41,003 nt of DNA from an uncultured Pelagibacteraceae bacterium (GCA_902603925.1 CACKWQ010000008.1:1-41003), one strand, 5' to 3'. Numbered from the stretch's first letter, positions 24,856 to 34,293 are shown. Translations and numbers: made by a program. Notes: generated by a model from the letters alone, not told the origin.

Positions 24856-25588
24856 TTCTTTAAAAGAAGTTCCGTTCAATGACTTGTGGGGGAACCATGG
24901 TGTGTTTACCACTATGAGAGTTATAGGCAAACCATTGAAAGTTATTTTTTTAAAAAATCATTTAAATAATTTGATTAAATCTACAAAAAGTTACAAAATC
25001 TTTAAAAAAGATTTAAATTTAAAATTATTAAAAATTTTAAAGATTAATTTGTATAAAAGTCAAAAATATAATCATTTATTAAGACTAGCTATAAATAAAA
25101 ATTTAATTTCTATATCGATAAGAAAACGTCCTACACCTATCAAAAATTTTAAATTAAAATTATTGAATTATAAAAGACAGAATCCAGAATATAAGAATTT
25201 AAAGTATAACTTTATTTTAAAAAATATGAAAAAGATTGATAATAAATCATCTGATTTAGTATTAATTCATAATAATAAAATCTATGAAACTGGAACTGCA
25301 AACTTGATTTTTGTTAAAAACAACAAAATATACTCTCCAAAGGAAAATTTTTATAAAGGAATAACTCTTAAATTTTTAAATAAAAAATTAAGAATAAATT
25401 TTATTGATATCCATTTAAAGAATCTTAAAGTATATGATGAAATAATATTAGTTGGTTCAGGAAAAGGAGTAATCTCTGTAAATAAGATTCAAGGTGTGAA
25501 TTGGAGAAGAAAGAGCCTAAAATACTACAATATTATGAATAATTATTATAAAAAAGCTGTTACTAAGTGTCCAAGATATTACAGTTGA
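24818..25588 (+). CDS. pabC: Aminotransferase class IV, probable 4-amino-4-deoxychorismate lyase
   Basis: A 256-residue fold-type IV PLP protein. GVFTTMRVIGKPL near residue 30, LKYNFILKNMKKID with the likely PLP lysine, YETGTANLIFVKNNKIYSP and KGITLKFL match the PabC/IlvE group. It would split aminodeoxychorismate to p-aminobenzoate and pyruvate, which completes the set with pabB and pabA. The sequence is divergent and extremely Lys/Asn rich. ATG 24818 gives a 38-base overlap with pabA; the true start could be slightly downstream at a non-ATG codon. The enzyme call rests mainly on operon context. Confidence 0.75.
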   Translation: MVTLLLKKSYLINSLKEVPFNDLWGNHGVFTTMRVIGKPLKVIFLKNHLNNLIKSTKSYKIFKKDLNLKLLKILKINLYKSQKYNHLLRLAINKNLISISIRKRPTPIKNFKLKLLNYKRQNPEYKNLKYNFILKNMKKIDNKSSDLVLIHNNKIYETGTANLIFVKNNKIYSPKENFYKGITLKFLNKKLRINFIDIHLKNLKVYDEIILVGSGKGVISVNKIQGVNWRRKSLKYYNIMNNYYKKAVTKCPRYYS

Positions 25589-25647
25589 TCTATTAATTTA
25601 ACTATATTACAAATTTAGAACTATTTTAAATTGCGGAGGTTCAATCA

Positions 25648-26448
25648 GTGTTTTTAACAAATCCATTTTATATACTTTCAGAAAGCGTTGCACCAATATT
25701 TATGCAAATATTCGTAATATTGATGATTGCATTGATTGTTTTGGGTACAGTGATGGATATTGTTCACAAAAAAAATGTCAAATACTTTTTTGATAATGCA
25801 AAGAAAGCAAAAAAAAATGCTACTAAATCTTTGTCAGCAGGCGAAAGAATAAAAGTTTTATCAAAAACAGTTGTAAGTGATATAGCAACTACATCTGAAC
25901 TTGGTGCTGGTAAAAGGAGACTCGCACATGTAATGGGTATGTATGGCACAATTTTATTTTGGGTCGCTACAGTTGCGATGGTATTCATGTATACGAGCCC
26001 AAACTCAACAACACCAAATATATGGCCTATATTATGGCACGGTGGAGCAATACTAACTGTCTTAGGTGGATGTTGGTTTTGGTTTTTTCTAAGAGTTGAT
26101 GTTTATTCAGAAGCACAACCATGGTACAGAATAATTAAAGCAGATTTGTTCGTTTTAGCTTTGATTGCTACTTCACTTTTTGGATTGATATGGTCTTACC
26201 TACAAAACTTAGATCTAGGAAACAGATGGGATGATAAAGTTTTTTTAGTTTTTTACATTGTTGCGAACTTGATTCTATTTGGTGGAGTGTATTGGTCCAA
26301 GTTTGCTCATATGTTTTATAAACCTGGGGCTGCAATTCAAAAAAATCTTGCAGAAGCAGATGGATCTAGAGATAATTTACCTCCAGAAGCTGATGGACCT
26401 GAGCAATTTGGCCTAGGTATAAAAAGAGAAGAGCCAAAACACTATTAA
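25648..26448 (+). CDS. aprM: Adenylylsulfate reductase membrane anchor AprM
   Basis: A 266-residue membrane protein with about five helices, directly before aprB and aprA. In several sulfur-oxidising bacteria and in SAR11, AprM takes the place of the QmoABC complex and is thought to move electrons from AprBA to quinone. Histidines in or near helices (AHVMGMYG, LWHGGA, FAHMFYKPG) could bind heme, which I infer only. The C-terminal 40 residues are soluble and acidic. The start is GTG 25648 with a strong ribosome site (GGAGG at 25635-25639). It begins the sulfur operon; 59 bases separate it from pabC. Confidence 0.8.
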   Translation: MFLTNPFYILSESVAPIFMQIFVILMIALIVLGTVMDIVHKKNVKYFFDNAKKAKKNATKSLSAGERIKVLSKTVVSDIATTSELGAGKRRLAHVMGMYGTILFWVATVAMVFMYTSPNSTTPNIWPILWHGGAILTVLGGCWFWFFLRVDVYSEAQPWYRIIKADLFVLALIATSLFGLIWSYLQNLDLGNRWDDKVFLVFYIVANLILFGGVYWSKFAHMFYKPGAAIQKNLAEADGSRDNLPPEADGPEQFGLGIKREEPKHY

Positions 26449-26479
26449 TATGTTATTAGGAAAGGAATATTTATAAATT

Positions 26480-26950
26480 ATGTCAACTTTTGTATACATG
26501 ACTAGATGCGATGGATGTGGACACTGTGTGGATATATGCCCATCAGATATAATGCACATTGATGAGAACATTAGAAGAGCAAAAAATATAGAACCAAATT
26601 TTTGTTGGGAGTGTTACTCGTGCGTTAAAGCATGTCCAAATCACGCAATTGATGTGAGGGGTTATGCAGACTTTGCTCCGATGGGGCACAGCGTTAGAGT
26701 TAGAAGAGAAGAAGAAAAGGGAAAAATTTCATGGAGAATTAAGTTTAGAAATGGAACTGAAAAAAATTTTGTTTCGCCAATTACAACTAAACCTTGGGGT
26801 AAGCATATACCAAAACTTTCTGAGGGCGACACACCTAATCAAGGAGAGATGCAATCTCAAATTCTTTATAACGAACCAAATGGTTTGAATACAAATAAAG
26901 ATTTACCAACTATTAATAAAGATACCTTTAAAAAAGGAGTTTATTATTAA
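26480..26950 (+). CDS. aprB: Adenylylsulfate reductase beta subunit
   Basis: The 156-residue iron-sulfur subunit of APS reductase. Two 4Fe-4S clusters are shown by CDGCGHCVDICP (Cys10, 13, 16, 20) and CWECYSCVKACP (Cys42, 45, 48, 52). It links the FAD of AprA to the electron acceptor. The later SVRVRREEEKGKISWRIKFR and the Pro-rich tail that wraps the alpha subunit are family features. The stop overlaps the aprA start by one base (TAATG). In this context (no dsr genes seen, sulfite-releasing enzymes next door) the complex most likely runs in the direction sulfite to APS. Confidence 0.95.
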   Translation: MSTFVYMTRCDGCGHCVDICPSDIMHIDENIRRAKNIEPNFCWECYSCVKACPNHAIDVRGYADFAPMGHSVRVRREEEKGKISWRIKFRNGTEKNFVSPITTKPWGKHIPKLSEGDTPNQGEMQSQILYNEPNGLNTNKDLPTINKDTFKKGVYY

Positions 26951-28806
26951 TGGCAAAACATAAAACTATTTTTGAAGATTGCGATATATTAGTTGTTGGT
27001 GGTGGAATGGCCGGCACAGGTGCAACATTTGAAGCAAGACATTGGGGAAGAGATTTAAAGATAGTTTGTGTAGAAAAAGCTAATATCGATAGAAGTGGAG
27101 CGGTAGCTCAGGGCCTATATGCAATTAATTGTTATATGGGTATGCAGTGGAATGAAAATCAACCCGAAGATCACGTTAGATATGCAAGAAACGACCTAAT
27201 GGGCCTTGTCAGAGAAGATCTAGGATATGATATGGCAAGACACGTTGACTCAACAGTACATATGTTTGACGAATGGGGTCTTCCGATGATGAAAAATAAA
27301 GAGGGAAGATATCAGCGTGAGGGAAAATGGCAAATAATGATACACGGGGAGAGTTACAAGCCAATTGTTGCAGAAGCAGCAAAAAAATCAGCAGATAAAG
27401 TTTATAACAGAATTATGATTACTCATCTTCTAAAAGATGAAAGTAAAGAAAATAGAATTGGTGGTGCAGTAGGCTTTAACATGAGAACAGGGGACTACCA
27501 TGTTTTCAGGGCTAAAGCAGTTATTATATGCGCAGGTGGGGCATCACATATTTTTAAACCTAGAGCAGTCGGAGAAGGAATGGGTAGAACGTGGTATGCA
27601 CCTTGGAGTAATGGATCAGCTTATGCTCTGCCTATAGCTGTTGGAGCTAAAATGACACAAATGGAAAATAGAATTGTTCTTTGTAGATTTAAAGATGGGT
27701 ACGGACCAGTTGGTGCATATTTTTTGCATTTAAAAACTTATACTCAAAATGCCAATGGTGAGAATTATGAAAAAAAATGGTATGATCAAACTAAGGGTTT
27801 AGTGGGCGAATATATTGATCATCATCCAACTCCTACTTGTTTGAGGAACCACGCATTCATTCAAGAGATGGCTGCAGGAGGTGGACCAATTCATATGGTT
27901 ACAAAAGAAGCATTTCAAGATCCGCATCTTGAAACAGTTGGATGGGAAAACTTTTTAGGTATGACTGTGGGTCAAGCAGTTGTATGGGCCTCTCAAAATA
28001 TTGATCCAAAATATACAAACCCTGAGCTAACAACATCTGAGCCGTATGTAATGGGATCACACGCAACTTGCTCAGGCGCATGGGTAAGCGGACCTGAAGA
28101 CATTGCTCCAGATGAATATTTTTGGGGTTATAATAGGATGACAACGGTTGATGGTCTTTTTGGCGCTGGGGATACGGTTGGAGGTAGTGCTCATAAATTT
28201 TCTTCAGGATCATTTACAGAGGGAAGACTTGCAGCAAAAGCAGCTGTTAAATACATACAAGATAAGAAAGCTAATGGAATAGATGTTTCTGAAAATCAAT
28301 ATAACAATCTTAAAGAGGTTATTTACAAACCACTTGAAAACTATACTGTTGGAAGAAATGAGATAACTGGGGGGACGGTATCTCCAAGCTATATTTCACC
28401 AATTCAAGGACTGCAAAGGTTGCAAAAAATTATGGATGAATATTGTGGTGGATTATCAAACAATTATATGACTAATGAAAATCTTCTAAAAAAAGGACTG
28501 GAGCTATTAGATTGGTTACAAGAGGATCTAGAGCACGTTGCGGCAGAGGACTATCACCAATTAATGAGAGCTTGGGAGCTTAAACATAGAGCTATAACTT
28601 CTCAGTGTGTTACAGAGCATACTTTGTTTAGAAAAGAGACTAGATGGCCTGGATATTATTACAGAGGGGATCATATGAAATTAGATGATGAAAATTGGCA
28701 TTGTTTAACAGTCTCTAAACGTGACTCTGAGTCAGGCAAGTTTGAATTCGAGAAAAAGCCAGTATACCATATAATTGACGAAAAAGAGAAGAAGCAAGCG
28801 TCTTAA
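26950..28806 (+). CDS. aprA: Adenylylsulfate reductase alpha subunit
   Basis: The 618-residue FAD subunit, which interconverts sulfite plus AMP and adenosine 5'-phosphosulfate. The dinucleotide fold is LVVGGGMAGTGATFEAR near residue 15; EKANIDRSGAVAQGLYAINC follows, then TPTCLRNHAF and GSHATCSGAWVSGPED, and GLFGAGDTVGGSAHKFSSGS, all typical of AprA. Length is normal. It is coupled to aprB and followed after 14 bases by an uncharacterised gene. Sat (ATP sulfurylase), the usual next step to sulfate, is not in the window. The direction of the reaction is inferred from the surrounding xsc and suyAB. Confidence 0.96.
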   Translation: MAKHKTIFEDCDILVVGGGMAGTGATFEARHWGRDLKIVCVEKANIDRSGAVAQGLYAINCYMGMQWNENQPEDHVRYARNDLMGLVREDLGYDMARHVDSTVHMFDEWGLPMMKNKEGRYQREGKWQIMIHGESYKPIVAEAAKKSADKVYNRIMITHLLKDESKENRIGGAVGFNMRTGDYHVFRAKAVIICAGGASHIFKPRAVGEGMGRTWYAPWSNGSAYALPIAVGAKMTQMENRIVLCRFKDGYGPVGAYFLHLKTYTQNANGENYEKKWYDQTKGLVGEYIDHHPTPTCLRNHAFIQEMAAGGGPIHMVTKEAFQDPHLETVGWENFLGMTVGQAVVWASQNIDPKYTNPELTTSEPYVMGSHATCSGAWVSGPEDIAPDEYFWGYNRMTTVDGLFGAGDTVGGSAHKFSSGSFTEGRLAAKAAVKYIQDKKANGIDVSENQYNNLKEVIYKPLENYTVGRNEITGGTVSPSYISPIQGLQRLQKIMDEYCGGLSNNYMTNENLLKKGLELLDWLQEDLEHVAAEDYHQLMRAWELKHRAITSQCVTEHTLFRKETRWPGYYYRGDHMKLDDENWHCLTVSKRDSESGKFEFEKKPVYHIIDEKEKKQAS

Positions 28807-28820
28807 AAACACTCAGCATT

Positions 28821-29171
28821 ATGAGCTTACTTGATAAGTCTGATGATGAAATCATTAAAATAGCTGATCCTATGTGGTCAAATCTTGTAAAATGTTCCAA
28901 CATTAAAGATTATGGAGGTTTCACAAGAGATTTTTCTTCACAAATGCTTTACGGAGCTAATGAGGTCGAACTAGGAAAGCAGTGGGCAAATAATGAACTA
29001 ATTTCAACTCTATCAGAGGACTGTAAGGCCTTTGGCTGTTTAAGAAGAGGTGATTATGTGACTGTGCTTTACAAGCAGACTAGTACTAAAACACCAGGTG
29101 ACTTTCTAGGAAGAATTGTGCTGGGCGAGGAAGGTGGAGAGATAAAAGTTTTTGGAGCTACAATTTTTTAA
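28821..29171 (+). CDS. Uncharacterised 116-residue protein of the apr operon
   Basis: A soluble protein with no signal peptide. The N-terminal half is helical (IIKIADPMWSNLV, GGFTRDFSSQML, GKQWANNELISTL); the C-terminal half has several predicted strands (DYVTVLYKQTS, GDFLGRIVLG, GEIKVFGATIF). This helix-then-sheet plan recalls the NTF2/SnoaL-like fold, but I do not recognise the family. Two or three cysteines (residues 25, 68, 73) are present. It lies 14 bases after aprA and in front of a small membrane protein and a sulfite exporter, so a role in sulfite/APS handling is a reasonable guess. Confidence 0.7.
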   Translation: MSLLDKSDDEIIKIADPMWSNLVKCSNIKDYGGFTRDFSSQMLYGANEVELGKQWANNELISTLSEDCKAFGCLRRGDYVTVLYKQTSTKTPGDFLGRIVLGEEGGEIKVFGATIF

Positions 29172-29224
29172 ATTTTTATAAAATTTCACTTGCTAAGATT
29201 CGAAACTGGGTGTAGTGAGCTGTT

Positions 29225-29371
29225 ATGCTTAATAAATTTAATAAAAATATAACAAACTTTTTTAAGCAAATTCCAAATTTATCTACAATAATTAATACAA
29301 AACTCCTTATCTATTTCGGATTAGCTGCTTACTGGAGTGTCATGCTATTAGGTACATTTATTAATCTATAA
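29225..29371 (+). CDS. 48-residue single-TM protein between the apr genes and the exporter
   Basis: ATG 29225 opens a 48-codon frame to TAA at 29369-29371. The first half is basic (LNKFNKNITNFFKQIPN), the second is a membrane helix (LLIYFGLAAYWSVMLLGTFI). An in-frame stop at 29216 limits the start. It fits a gap that would otherwise be 244 bases without a gene. It has no clear ribosome site, so confidence is moderate. A partner of the exporter that follows after 43 bases, or of AprM, is possible. Confidence 0.5.
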   Translation: MLNKFNKNITNFFKQIPNLSTIINTKLLIYFGLAAYWSVMLLGTFINL

Positions 29372-29414
29372 TTTCGAAAATCATTATATTGACTTTAATT
29401 TATTAGAGGAATAA

Positions 29415-30500
29415 TTGTTGTCTATGGATTTCTTTCTTCCAATTGCAGAAGTATATGTAAGTCTTCCATTCATTTTTTTTTTAAGTTTCATTGTTGGAAT
29501 TTTATCTGGCTTATTTGGAGTTGGTGGAGGTTTTTTAATGACCCCTTTTTTAATTTTTTTAGGCATTCCCCCTGCATATGCAGTTCCAAATGAAGCAAAT
29601 AACATATTAGGAACATCGGTTTCTGGGTCAACAACACATTATTTAAAAGGCACTTTGGATTATAAAATGGGTTTTATGATAGTGATTGGGGGAGCAGTTG
29701 GTACCATTCTAGGAATAATTACTTTTACTTATTTTAAGGATATTGGTAAAATAAATATCGTTATCTCATTAGCATACATGTACATTCTTGCTATAATAGG
29801 AACTTTAATGTTAGTTCAAGGTGTCTCCGAAATTGATAGAGCTAGAAGAAAAGTAGTTGTCAGAAAAAAATTACATTCACATTATTGGATACATGGTCTT
29901 CCCTTAAGAATGCGATTTAAGAAATCAAAATTATATGAGAGTGTTTTTACACCCGTGTTGATGGGGTTAATTGTAGGCTTTATTGCAGCTATTATGGGTA
30001 TAGGAGGGGCGTTTATTTTAGTACCTGCGATGATTTATATAATTGGGATGCCGACTAATCTAATTCCTGGAACTTCTTTGTTTGTTACGATTTTTATAAG
30101 TGCAATTGTAACTGTACTACATGCCTTTAATTATGGGTCAATTGATTTAATTTTGGTCACAGTTTTAATTTTAGGTTCAATTTTAGGTGTACAGTTTGGT
30201 CAAAAAATAAGTGAAAGAGTTGATAGTTCTGAATTCAAAGCAATACTTGCAATACTATTATTATTGGTAGGTATAGCTATAGCATACGATACATTTTTCG
30301 CAGAAGATGCAATAAATAGTGTGGCTAGATCAGCGCCGGATAAACTTAATTGGTTATCACAGTGGGTAAAAGATTTTCAAAAAGAACAACCATTTAGTTA
30401 TGGAATGGCTTCAGTTGTCTTAGCACTTGGTCTAGGGGTGGGCGCAGCAATGATAAGACATTTTTTCTCTAGGATTAAAAAGAAAGCCGAACAATCTTAA
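29415..30500 (+). CDS. TauE/SafE-family sulfite (sulfur oxyanion) exporter
   Basis: A 361-residue membrane protein of the TSUP (DUF81) family with about nine helices in two homologous halves. [20 protein letters not shown] opens the first half and [20 protein letters not shown] opens the second. TauE-type members export sulfite made during taurine and sulfonate breakdown. Position fits: downstream of aprMBA, facing suyAB and near xsc. A ribosome site AGAGGA (29405-29410) suits a TTG start at 29415 or 29418 better than ATG 29424, which would lie 13 bases away. The stop overlaps the suyB stop region by 4 bases. Confidence 0.85.
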   Translation: MLSMDFFLPIAEVYVSLPFIFFLSFIVGILSGLFGVGGGFLMTPFLIFLGIPPAYAVPNEANNILGTSVSGSTTHYLKGTLDYKMGFMIVIGGAVGTILGIITFTYFKDIGKINIVISLAYMYILAIIGTLMLVQGVSEIDRARRKVVVRKKLHSHYWIHGLPLRMRFKKSKLYESVFTPVLMGLIVGFIAAIMGIGGAFILVPAMIYIIGMPTNLIPGTSLFVTIFISAIVTVLHAFNYGSIDLILVTVLILGSILGVQFGQKISERVDSSEFKAILAILLLLVGIAIAYDTFFAEDAINSVARSAPDKLNWLSQWVKDFQKEQPFSYGMASVVLALGLGVGAAMIRHFFSRIKKKAEQS

Positions 30501-31663
30501 GCACTTCTATAAAGCTTAGTCATAACAAATTCCCTATGACCTAAAGCTTCAGCGCAAGTAAGTCTGCCATTAGCAACTCGGATAGTAGCTTTTATTAGTT
30601 CATCTCCCGCTTGATCTAAGTTCATTTGTCTTGATAAAATTTTGGATACATTAACATCTATATGCTCACTCATAGTTTTTGCTGTGAGTGGATTTGCTGT
30701 TAATTTAATAACTGGTTCAATTGGATTTCCTATTATATTTCCCTGTCCAGTTGGAAACAAATGAATATTAAATCCTCCAGCTGCTTGCAAGGTAACACAT
30801 TCAGCAGCAGCAGATGAGGTATCCATAAAATATAATCCCTTTCCCTTACTTGGTTCCTCAGCAGGTTCTAAAACATCAATAAATTTTAAATTACCAATTT
30901 TTTGAAAATTTCCGAATGCTTTTTCCTCAATAGTTGTTAAACCGCCGGCAATATTACCTGCGGTTGGTTGGCTTTCTGACAAATCGTCTGTTGCTTCTTT
31001 TAAAATAAAATCGTTATATGAATTCCAAGTTTTCATAAACTTTTTCTCTGCCTCCGGTGTTTTACCTCTTTTTGCGCATACTGTTTCTGCCCCGGTTAAC
31101 TCAGATGTTTCTCCAAAACATAAATGAACACCAAATGGTTCTAGTTTTTCCATTAAATTTCCAACTGTTGGATTTGACGCAAGTCCAGAAGTAGTATCAG
31201 ACTCTCCACACTTTACTGATATCCATAAATCACTCATTGGACATTCTTCTCTATGTTTTTCAGAAGCCCACATTGAAAACTCTTGAGCTTTCTTAGATAC
31301 TTTTGCAATAGTATCAATGTCACCAACACCCTCTATACTAAATCCCTCTACTGGCTTACCAGTTTTTGCAATTGCATCTACAATTCTTTTTGTCCACTTG
31401 GGCTCAATACCAATTACAATTACTGCTGCAACATTTGGATTTTTTCCAGTACCAATCATAGTTCTAAAATGTAGTTCTAGGTCAGCTCCAAATTGCAGCC
31501 TTCCATAAGAATGTGGTAATGCGATCGTTCCTTTTATATTATTTGCAACAGCTTCAGCGCATGCATTTGATATATCATCAACAGGCAATATAATTACATG
31601 GTTTCTAGTACCCGCCCTACCATTTTCTCTTTTATAACCTAAAAAACTTTTTGGAATTTCCAT
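30497..31663 (-). CDS. suyB: (2R)-sulfolactate sulfo-lyase beta subunit (UxaA family)
   Basis: A 388-residue protein of the altronate dehydratase/UxaA C-terminal family. It begins [20 protein letters not shown] and has [33 protein letters not shown] and [13 protein letters not shown], which are strongly conserved in this family. With the SAF-domain gene just upstream it matches SuyAB, which splits (R)-3-sulfolactate to pyruvate and sulfite. The separate small alpha gene and the xsc, apr and exporter genes around argue for sulfolactate and against a hexonate substrate. One base separates it from suyA. Confidence 0.8.
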   Translation of the reverse strand: MEIPKSFLGYKRENGRAGTRNHVIILPVDDISNACAEAVANNIKGTIALPHSYGRLQFGADLELHFRTMIGTGKNPNVAAVIVIGIEPKWTKRIVDAIAKTGKPVEGFSIEGVGDIDTIAKVSKKAQEFSMWASEKHREECPMSDLWISVKCGESDTTSGLASNPTVGNLMEKLEPFGVHLCFGETSELTGAETVCAKRGKTPEAEKKFMKTWNSYNDFILKEATDDLSESQPTAGNIAGGLTTIEEKAFGNFQKIGNLKFIDVLEPAEEPSKGKGLYFMDTSSAAAECVTLQAAGGFNIHLFPTGQGNIIGNPIEPVIKLTANPLTAKTMSEHIDVNVSKILSRQMNLDQAGDELIKATIRVANGRLTCAEALGHREFVMTKLYRSA

Positions 31664-31664
31664 A

Positions 31665-31952
31665 TTACCACTTCTTAGTTTTCACATTATGAACATGAAC
31701 ATGTTCACCTTTTTTAATAGCCTTTACAACTTTTCCAATGTCATGACCATATTTGATTATAGCATCTCCCTCACTTAAATCTGTCATAGCAATTTTATGA
31801 CCTAAAGGTATCTCGTTTTTTGATTGAATCTTTGTTGAATCATCATTTTCCATTATCCAACAATTACAGTCTTGATTTGGTATTATCTTCTCAATAACAA
31901 CAACCCCTACATTGTCTTTTTTGTTGTGAATTATAATATCTGTACCTGTCAT
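31665..31952 (-). CDS. suyA: (2R)-sulfolactate sulfo-lyase alpha subunit (SAF domain)
   Basis: A 95-residue SAF-domain protein. [20 protein letters not shown] followed by [20 protein letters not shown] and HNVK is the classical SAF signature shared with the N-terminus of altronate and galactarate dehydratases. Together with SuyB it forms the lyase for 3-sulfolactate. It is divergent from xsc with 88 bases between starts, so both sulfonate branches may share a control region. The alternative, a two-gene hexonate dehydratase, is less likely given the neighbours. Confidence 0.8.
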   Translation of the reverse strand: MTGTDIIIHNKKDNVGVVVIEKIIPNQDCNCWIMENDDSTKIQSKNEIPLGHKIAMTDLSEGDAIIKYGHDIGKVVKAIKKGEHVHVHNVKTKKW

Positions 31953-31969
31953 TGTGACGATTTCTTTAT

Positions 31970-31997
31970 TTGAAATTTTTGTAATCTTATATATTAA
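31970..31997 (+). promoter_or_regulatory. Candidate xsc promoter in the suyA-xsc divergent gap
   Basis: TTGAAA (31970-31975) and TATTAA (31992-31997) with a 16-base spacer lie 44 bases before the xsc ATG. The gap 31953-32040 must also hold the suyA promoter in the other direction. No obvious operator palindrome was seen. In so AT-rich a sequence such hexamers arise often by chance. Confidence 0.3.
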
Positions 31998-32040
31998 TCC
32001 CGTTGTATTAAAATTAAATTTTTAAAAAAGATATTAGATA

Positions 32041-33822
32041 ATGACTAAAATGACAACAGAAGAGGCTTTTATCAAAGTCCTTCAAATGCATGGAATTGAG
32101 CACGCGTTTGGTATTATTGGATCTGCGTTTATGCCGATTTCTGATTTATTTCCAAAAGCAGGAATTACCTTTTGGGATGTTGCTCACGAAACAAATGGTG
32201 GATTAATTGCAGATGGTTACACAAGATCGACTGGAAAAATTTCAATGGTCATTGCGCAAAATGGTCCAGGTATCACTGGACTTGTTACACCAATCAAAAC
32301 TGCATATTGGAATCATACACCTTTATTATTAGTAACTCCACAAGCAGCAAATAAAACTATGGGACAAGGTGGATTTCAAGAAGTAGAGCAAATGAATTTA
32401 TTTAAAGACATGGTTTGTTATCAAGAGGAAGTTAGAGATCCATCTAGAATGGCAGAAGTTTTAAATAGAGTTATTGAAAAGGCAATAAGAGGATCTGCAC
32501 CTGCTCAGATAAATGTTCCAAGAGATTATTGGACACAAGTTATTGATGTTGAACTTCCTCCAATTGTAAGATTTGAAAGGCAAGGCGGTGGAAAAGAAGC
32601 AATAGATAAAGCTGCAAAATTGCTTTCGGATGCAAAATTTCCAGTAATATTGTCAGGTGCGGGAGTTGTCATTGGTGATGCAATTAGTGAATGCAAAAGT
32701 TTAGCAGAAAAATTGGATGCACCAGTTTGCAATGGATACCAACACAATGATAGCTTTCCAGGAAGCCATCCTTTAGCAGTAGGACCTCTTGGATACAACG
32801 GATCAAAAGCTGCGATGCAATTAATTTCAAAAGCAGATGTAGTTTTAGCACTTGGCACAAGATTAAATCCCTTTTCTACATTACCAGGTTATGGAATTGA
32901 TTACTGGCCAAAAGACGCAAGTATTATTCAAGTAGATATGAATCCGGATAGAATTGGATTAACAAAAAAAGTTACAGTTGGAATAGCTGGAGATGCTAAG
33001 CAGGTTGCGCAACAAATCTATGAAAAACTATCAGCGAACGCCGGTGATAATGGTAGAGAGGAAAGAAAAAATTTAATTCATCAAACAAAATCAGCATGGC
33101 TTCAAACACTGACAAGTCTTGATCATGAGGATGATGATCCAGGAACGGTTTGGAACAAAGAAGCAAGAGAAAGAGATAAAGATAGAATGTCACCGAGACA
33201 AGCTTGGAGAGCAATACAAGCTGCAATGCCTGATGACGCAATTATATCAAGTGACATTGGAAATAATTGTGCAATAGGAAATGCTTATCCAATGTTTGAA
33301 AAGCCTAGAAAATATTTAGCACCAGGCTTATTTGGGCCATGTGGTTATGGTTTTCCATCTATCTTAGGAGCAAAGATTGGTTGTCCAGATACACCAGTAA
33401 TTGGTTTTGCGGGTGATGGAGCTTTTGGAATAAGCATGAATGAAATGAGTTCATGCGCTAGAGAAGAATGGCCAGCAATTACAATGGTAATATTTAGAAA
33501 TTATCAATGGGGAGCAGAAAAAAGAAATTCTATATTATGGTTTGATGACAATTTTATTGGTACAGAGCTTGACCCTGAACTAAGTTATGCAAAAGTTGCT
33601 AATGCTTGTGGTCTAAAAGGAGTTACGGTTAAAACAATGGAGGAGACAACTAAAGCGATAAAACAATCCTGCGAGGATCAAAAGAAGGGAGTTACAACTT
33701 TTATTGAGATTATTTTAAATCAAGAGTTGGGTGAACCCTTTAGAAGAGACGCTATGAAAAAACCTGTTCAAGTTGCTGGTATTAAAAAAGAAGACATGAA
33801 GCCGCAAAAATCTTTAGTTTAA
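32041..33822 (+). CDS. xsc: Sulfoacetaldehyde acetyltransferase
   Basis: A 593-residue thiamine diphosphate enzyme that converts sulfoacetaldehyde and phosphate into acetyl phosphate and sulfite, the central step in taurine and isethionate breakdown. The N-terminal ThDP glutamate is in WDVAHETNGGLIADGYTRST. NGPGITGLVTPIKTAYWNHT is highly typical of Xsc. The ThDP/Mg motif GFAGDGAFGISMNEMSSC lies near residue 460 with IFRNYQWGAEKRN after it. Length is that of Xsc. Because ThDP is its cofactor, its activity depends on thiamine precursor import (thiV). The stop overlaps the end of a convergent peroxiredoxin gene by 4 bases. Confidence 0.95.
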   Translation: MTKMTTEEAFIKVLQMHGIEHAFGIIGSAFMPISDLFPKAGITFWDVAHETNGGLIADGYTRSTGKISMVIAQNGPGITGLVTPIKTAYWNHTPLLLVTPQAANKTMGQGGFQEVEQMNLFKDMVCYQEEVRDPSRMAEVLNRVIEKAIRGSAPAQINVPRDYWTQVIDVELPPIVRFERQGGGKEAIDKAAKLLSDAKFPVILSGAGVVIGDAISECKSLAEKLDAPVCNGYQHNDSFPGSHPLAVGPLGYNGSKAAMQLISKADVVLALGTRLNPFSTLPGYGIDYWPKDASIIQVDMNPDRIGLTKKVTVGIAGDAKQVAQQIYEKLSANAGDNGREERKNLIHQTKSAWLQTLTSLDHEDDDPGTVWNKEARERDKDRMSPRQAWRAIQAAMPDDAIISSDIGNNCAIGNAYPMFEKPRKYLAPGLFGPCGYGFPSILGAKIGCPDTPVIGFAGDGAFGISMNEMSSCAREEWPAITMVIFRNYQWGAEKRNSILWFDDNFIGTELDPELSYAKVANACGLKGVTVKTMEETTKAIKQSCEDQKKGVTTFIEIILNQELGEPFRRDAMKKPVQVAGIKKEDMKPQKSLV

Positions 33823-34283
33823 ATATTTTTTAGTTCATCCAATACCGCTTTAGCATGATCTTTTACTCGTACATTTGACCATATTTTGTGGATTTTGCCT
33901 TTCGAATTAATCAAAAAAGTTGATCTAATAACCCCTTTAAATTTTTTTCCTAAAAAAGATTTCATCCCCCATACGCCATATTTTTTAATAACTAATAACT
34001 TTTCATCAGACAACAAATCAAATTTTAACTTATATTTTTTCTTAAATTTTAAATGACTTTCTATACTGTCTTTAGATATACCCAAAACTATTGTATTTTT
34101 TTTGTTAATCATTGAGTTAAGCTTACTAAAGTCTTTAGATTCTAGAGTGCAACCTGGCGTATCATCTTTTGGATAGAAATACAGAATTATATTTTTCTTT
34201 TTTACCTTGTTTAGTTGGAAAATGTTTCCACTTGTACTAATTAGTTTAAAATTAGGAGCTTTCTCATTTATTTTTAATTTCAT
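33819..34283 (-). CDS. bcp: Peroxiredoxin, Bcp/PrxQ type, without resolving cysteine
   Basis: A 154-residue thiol peroxidase. YFYPKDDTPGCTLESKDFS holds the peroxidatic Cys45. The position of the resolving cysteine in E. coli Bcp (Cys50) is Lys here, and the protein has no other cysteine that I see, so it should act as a 1-Cys enzyme with an external thiol. KYGVWGMKSFLGKKFKGVIR and STFLINSKGKI are the usual later motifs. It removes hydroperoxides in the cytoplasm. A small periplasmic protein gene lies 10 bases upstream on the same strand. Confidence 0.9.
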   Translation of the reverse strand: MKLKINEKAPNFKLISTSGNIFQLNKVKKKNIILYFYPKDDTPGCTLESKDFSKLNSMINKKNTIVLGISKDSIESHLKFKKKYKLKFDLLSDEKLLVIKKYGVWGMKSFLGKKFKGVIRSTFLINSKGKIHKIWSNVRVKDHAKAVLDELKNI

Positions 34284-34293
34284 TAAAGCACAA

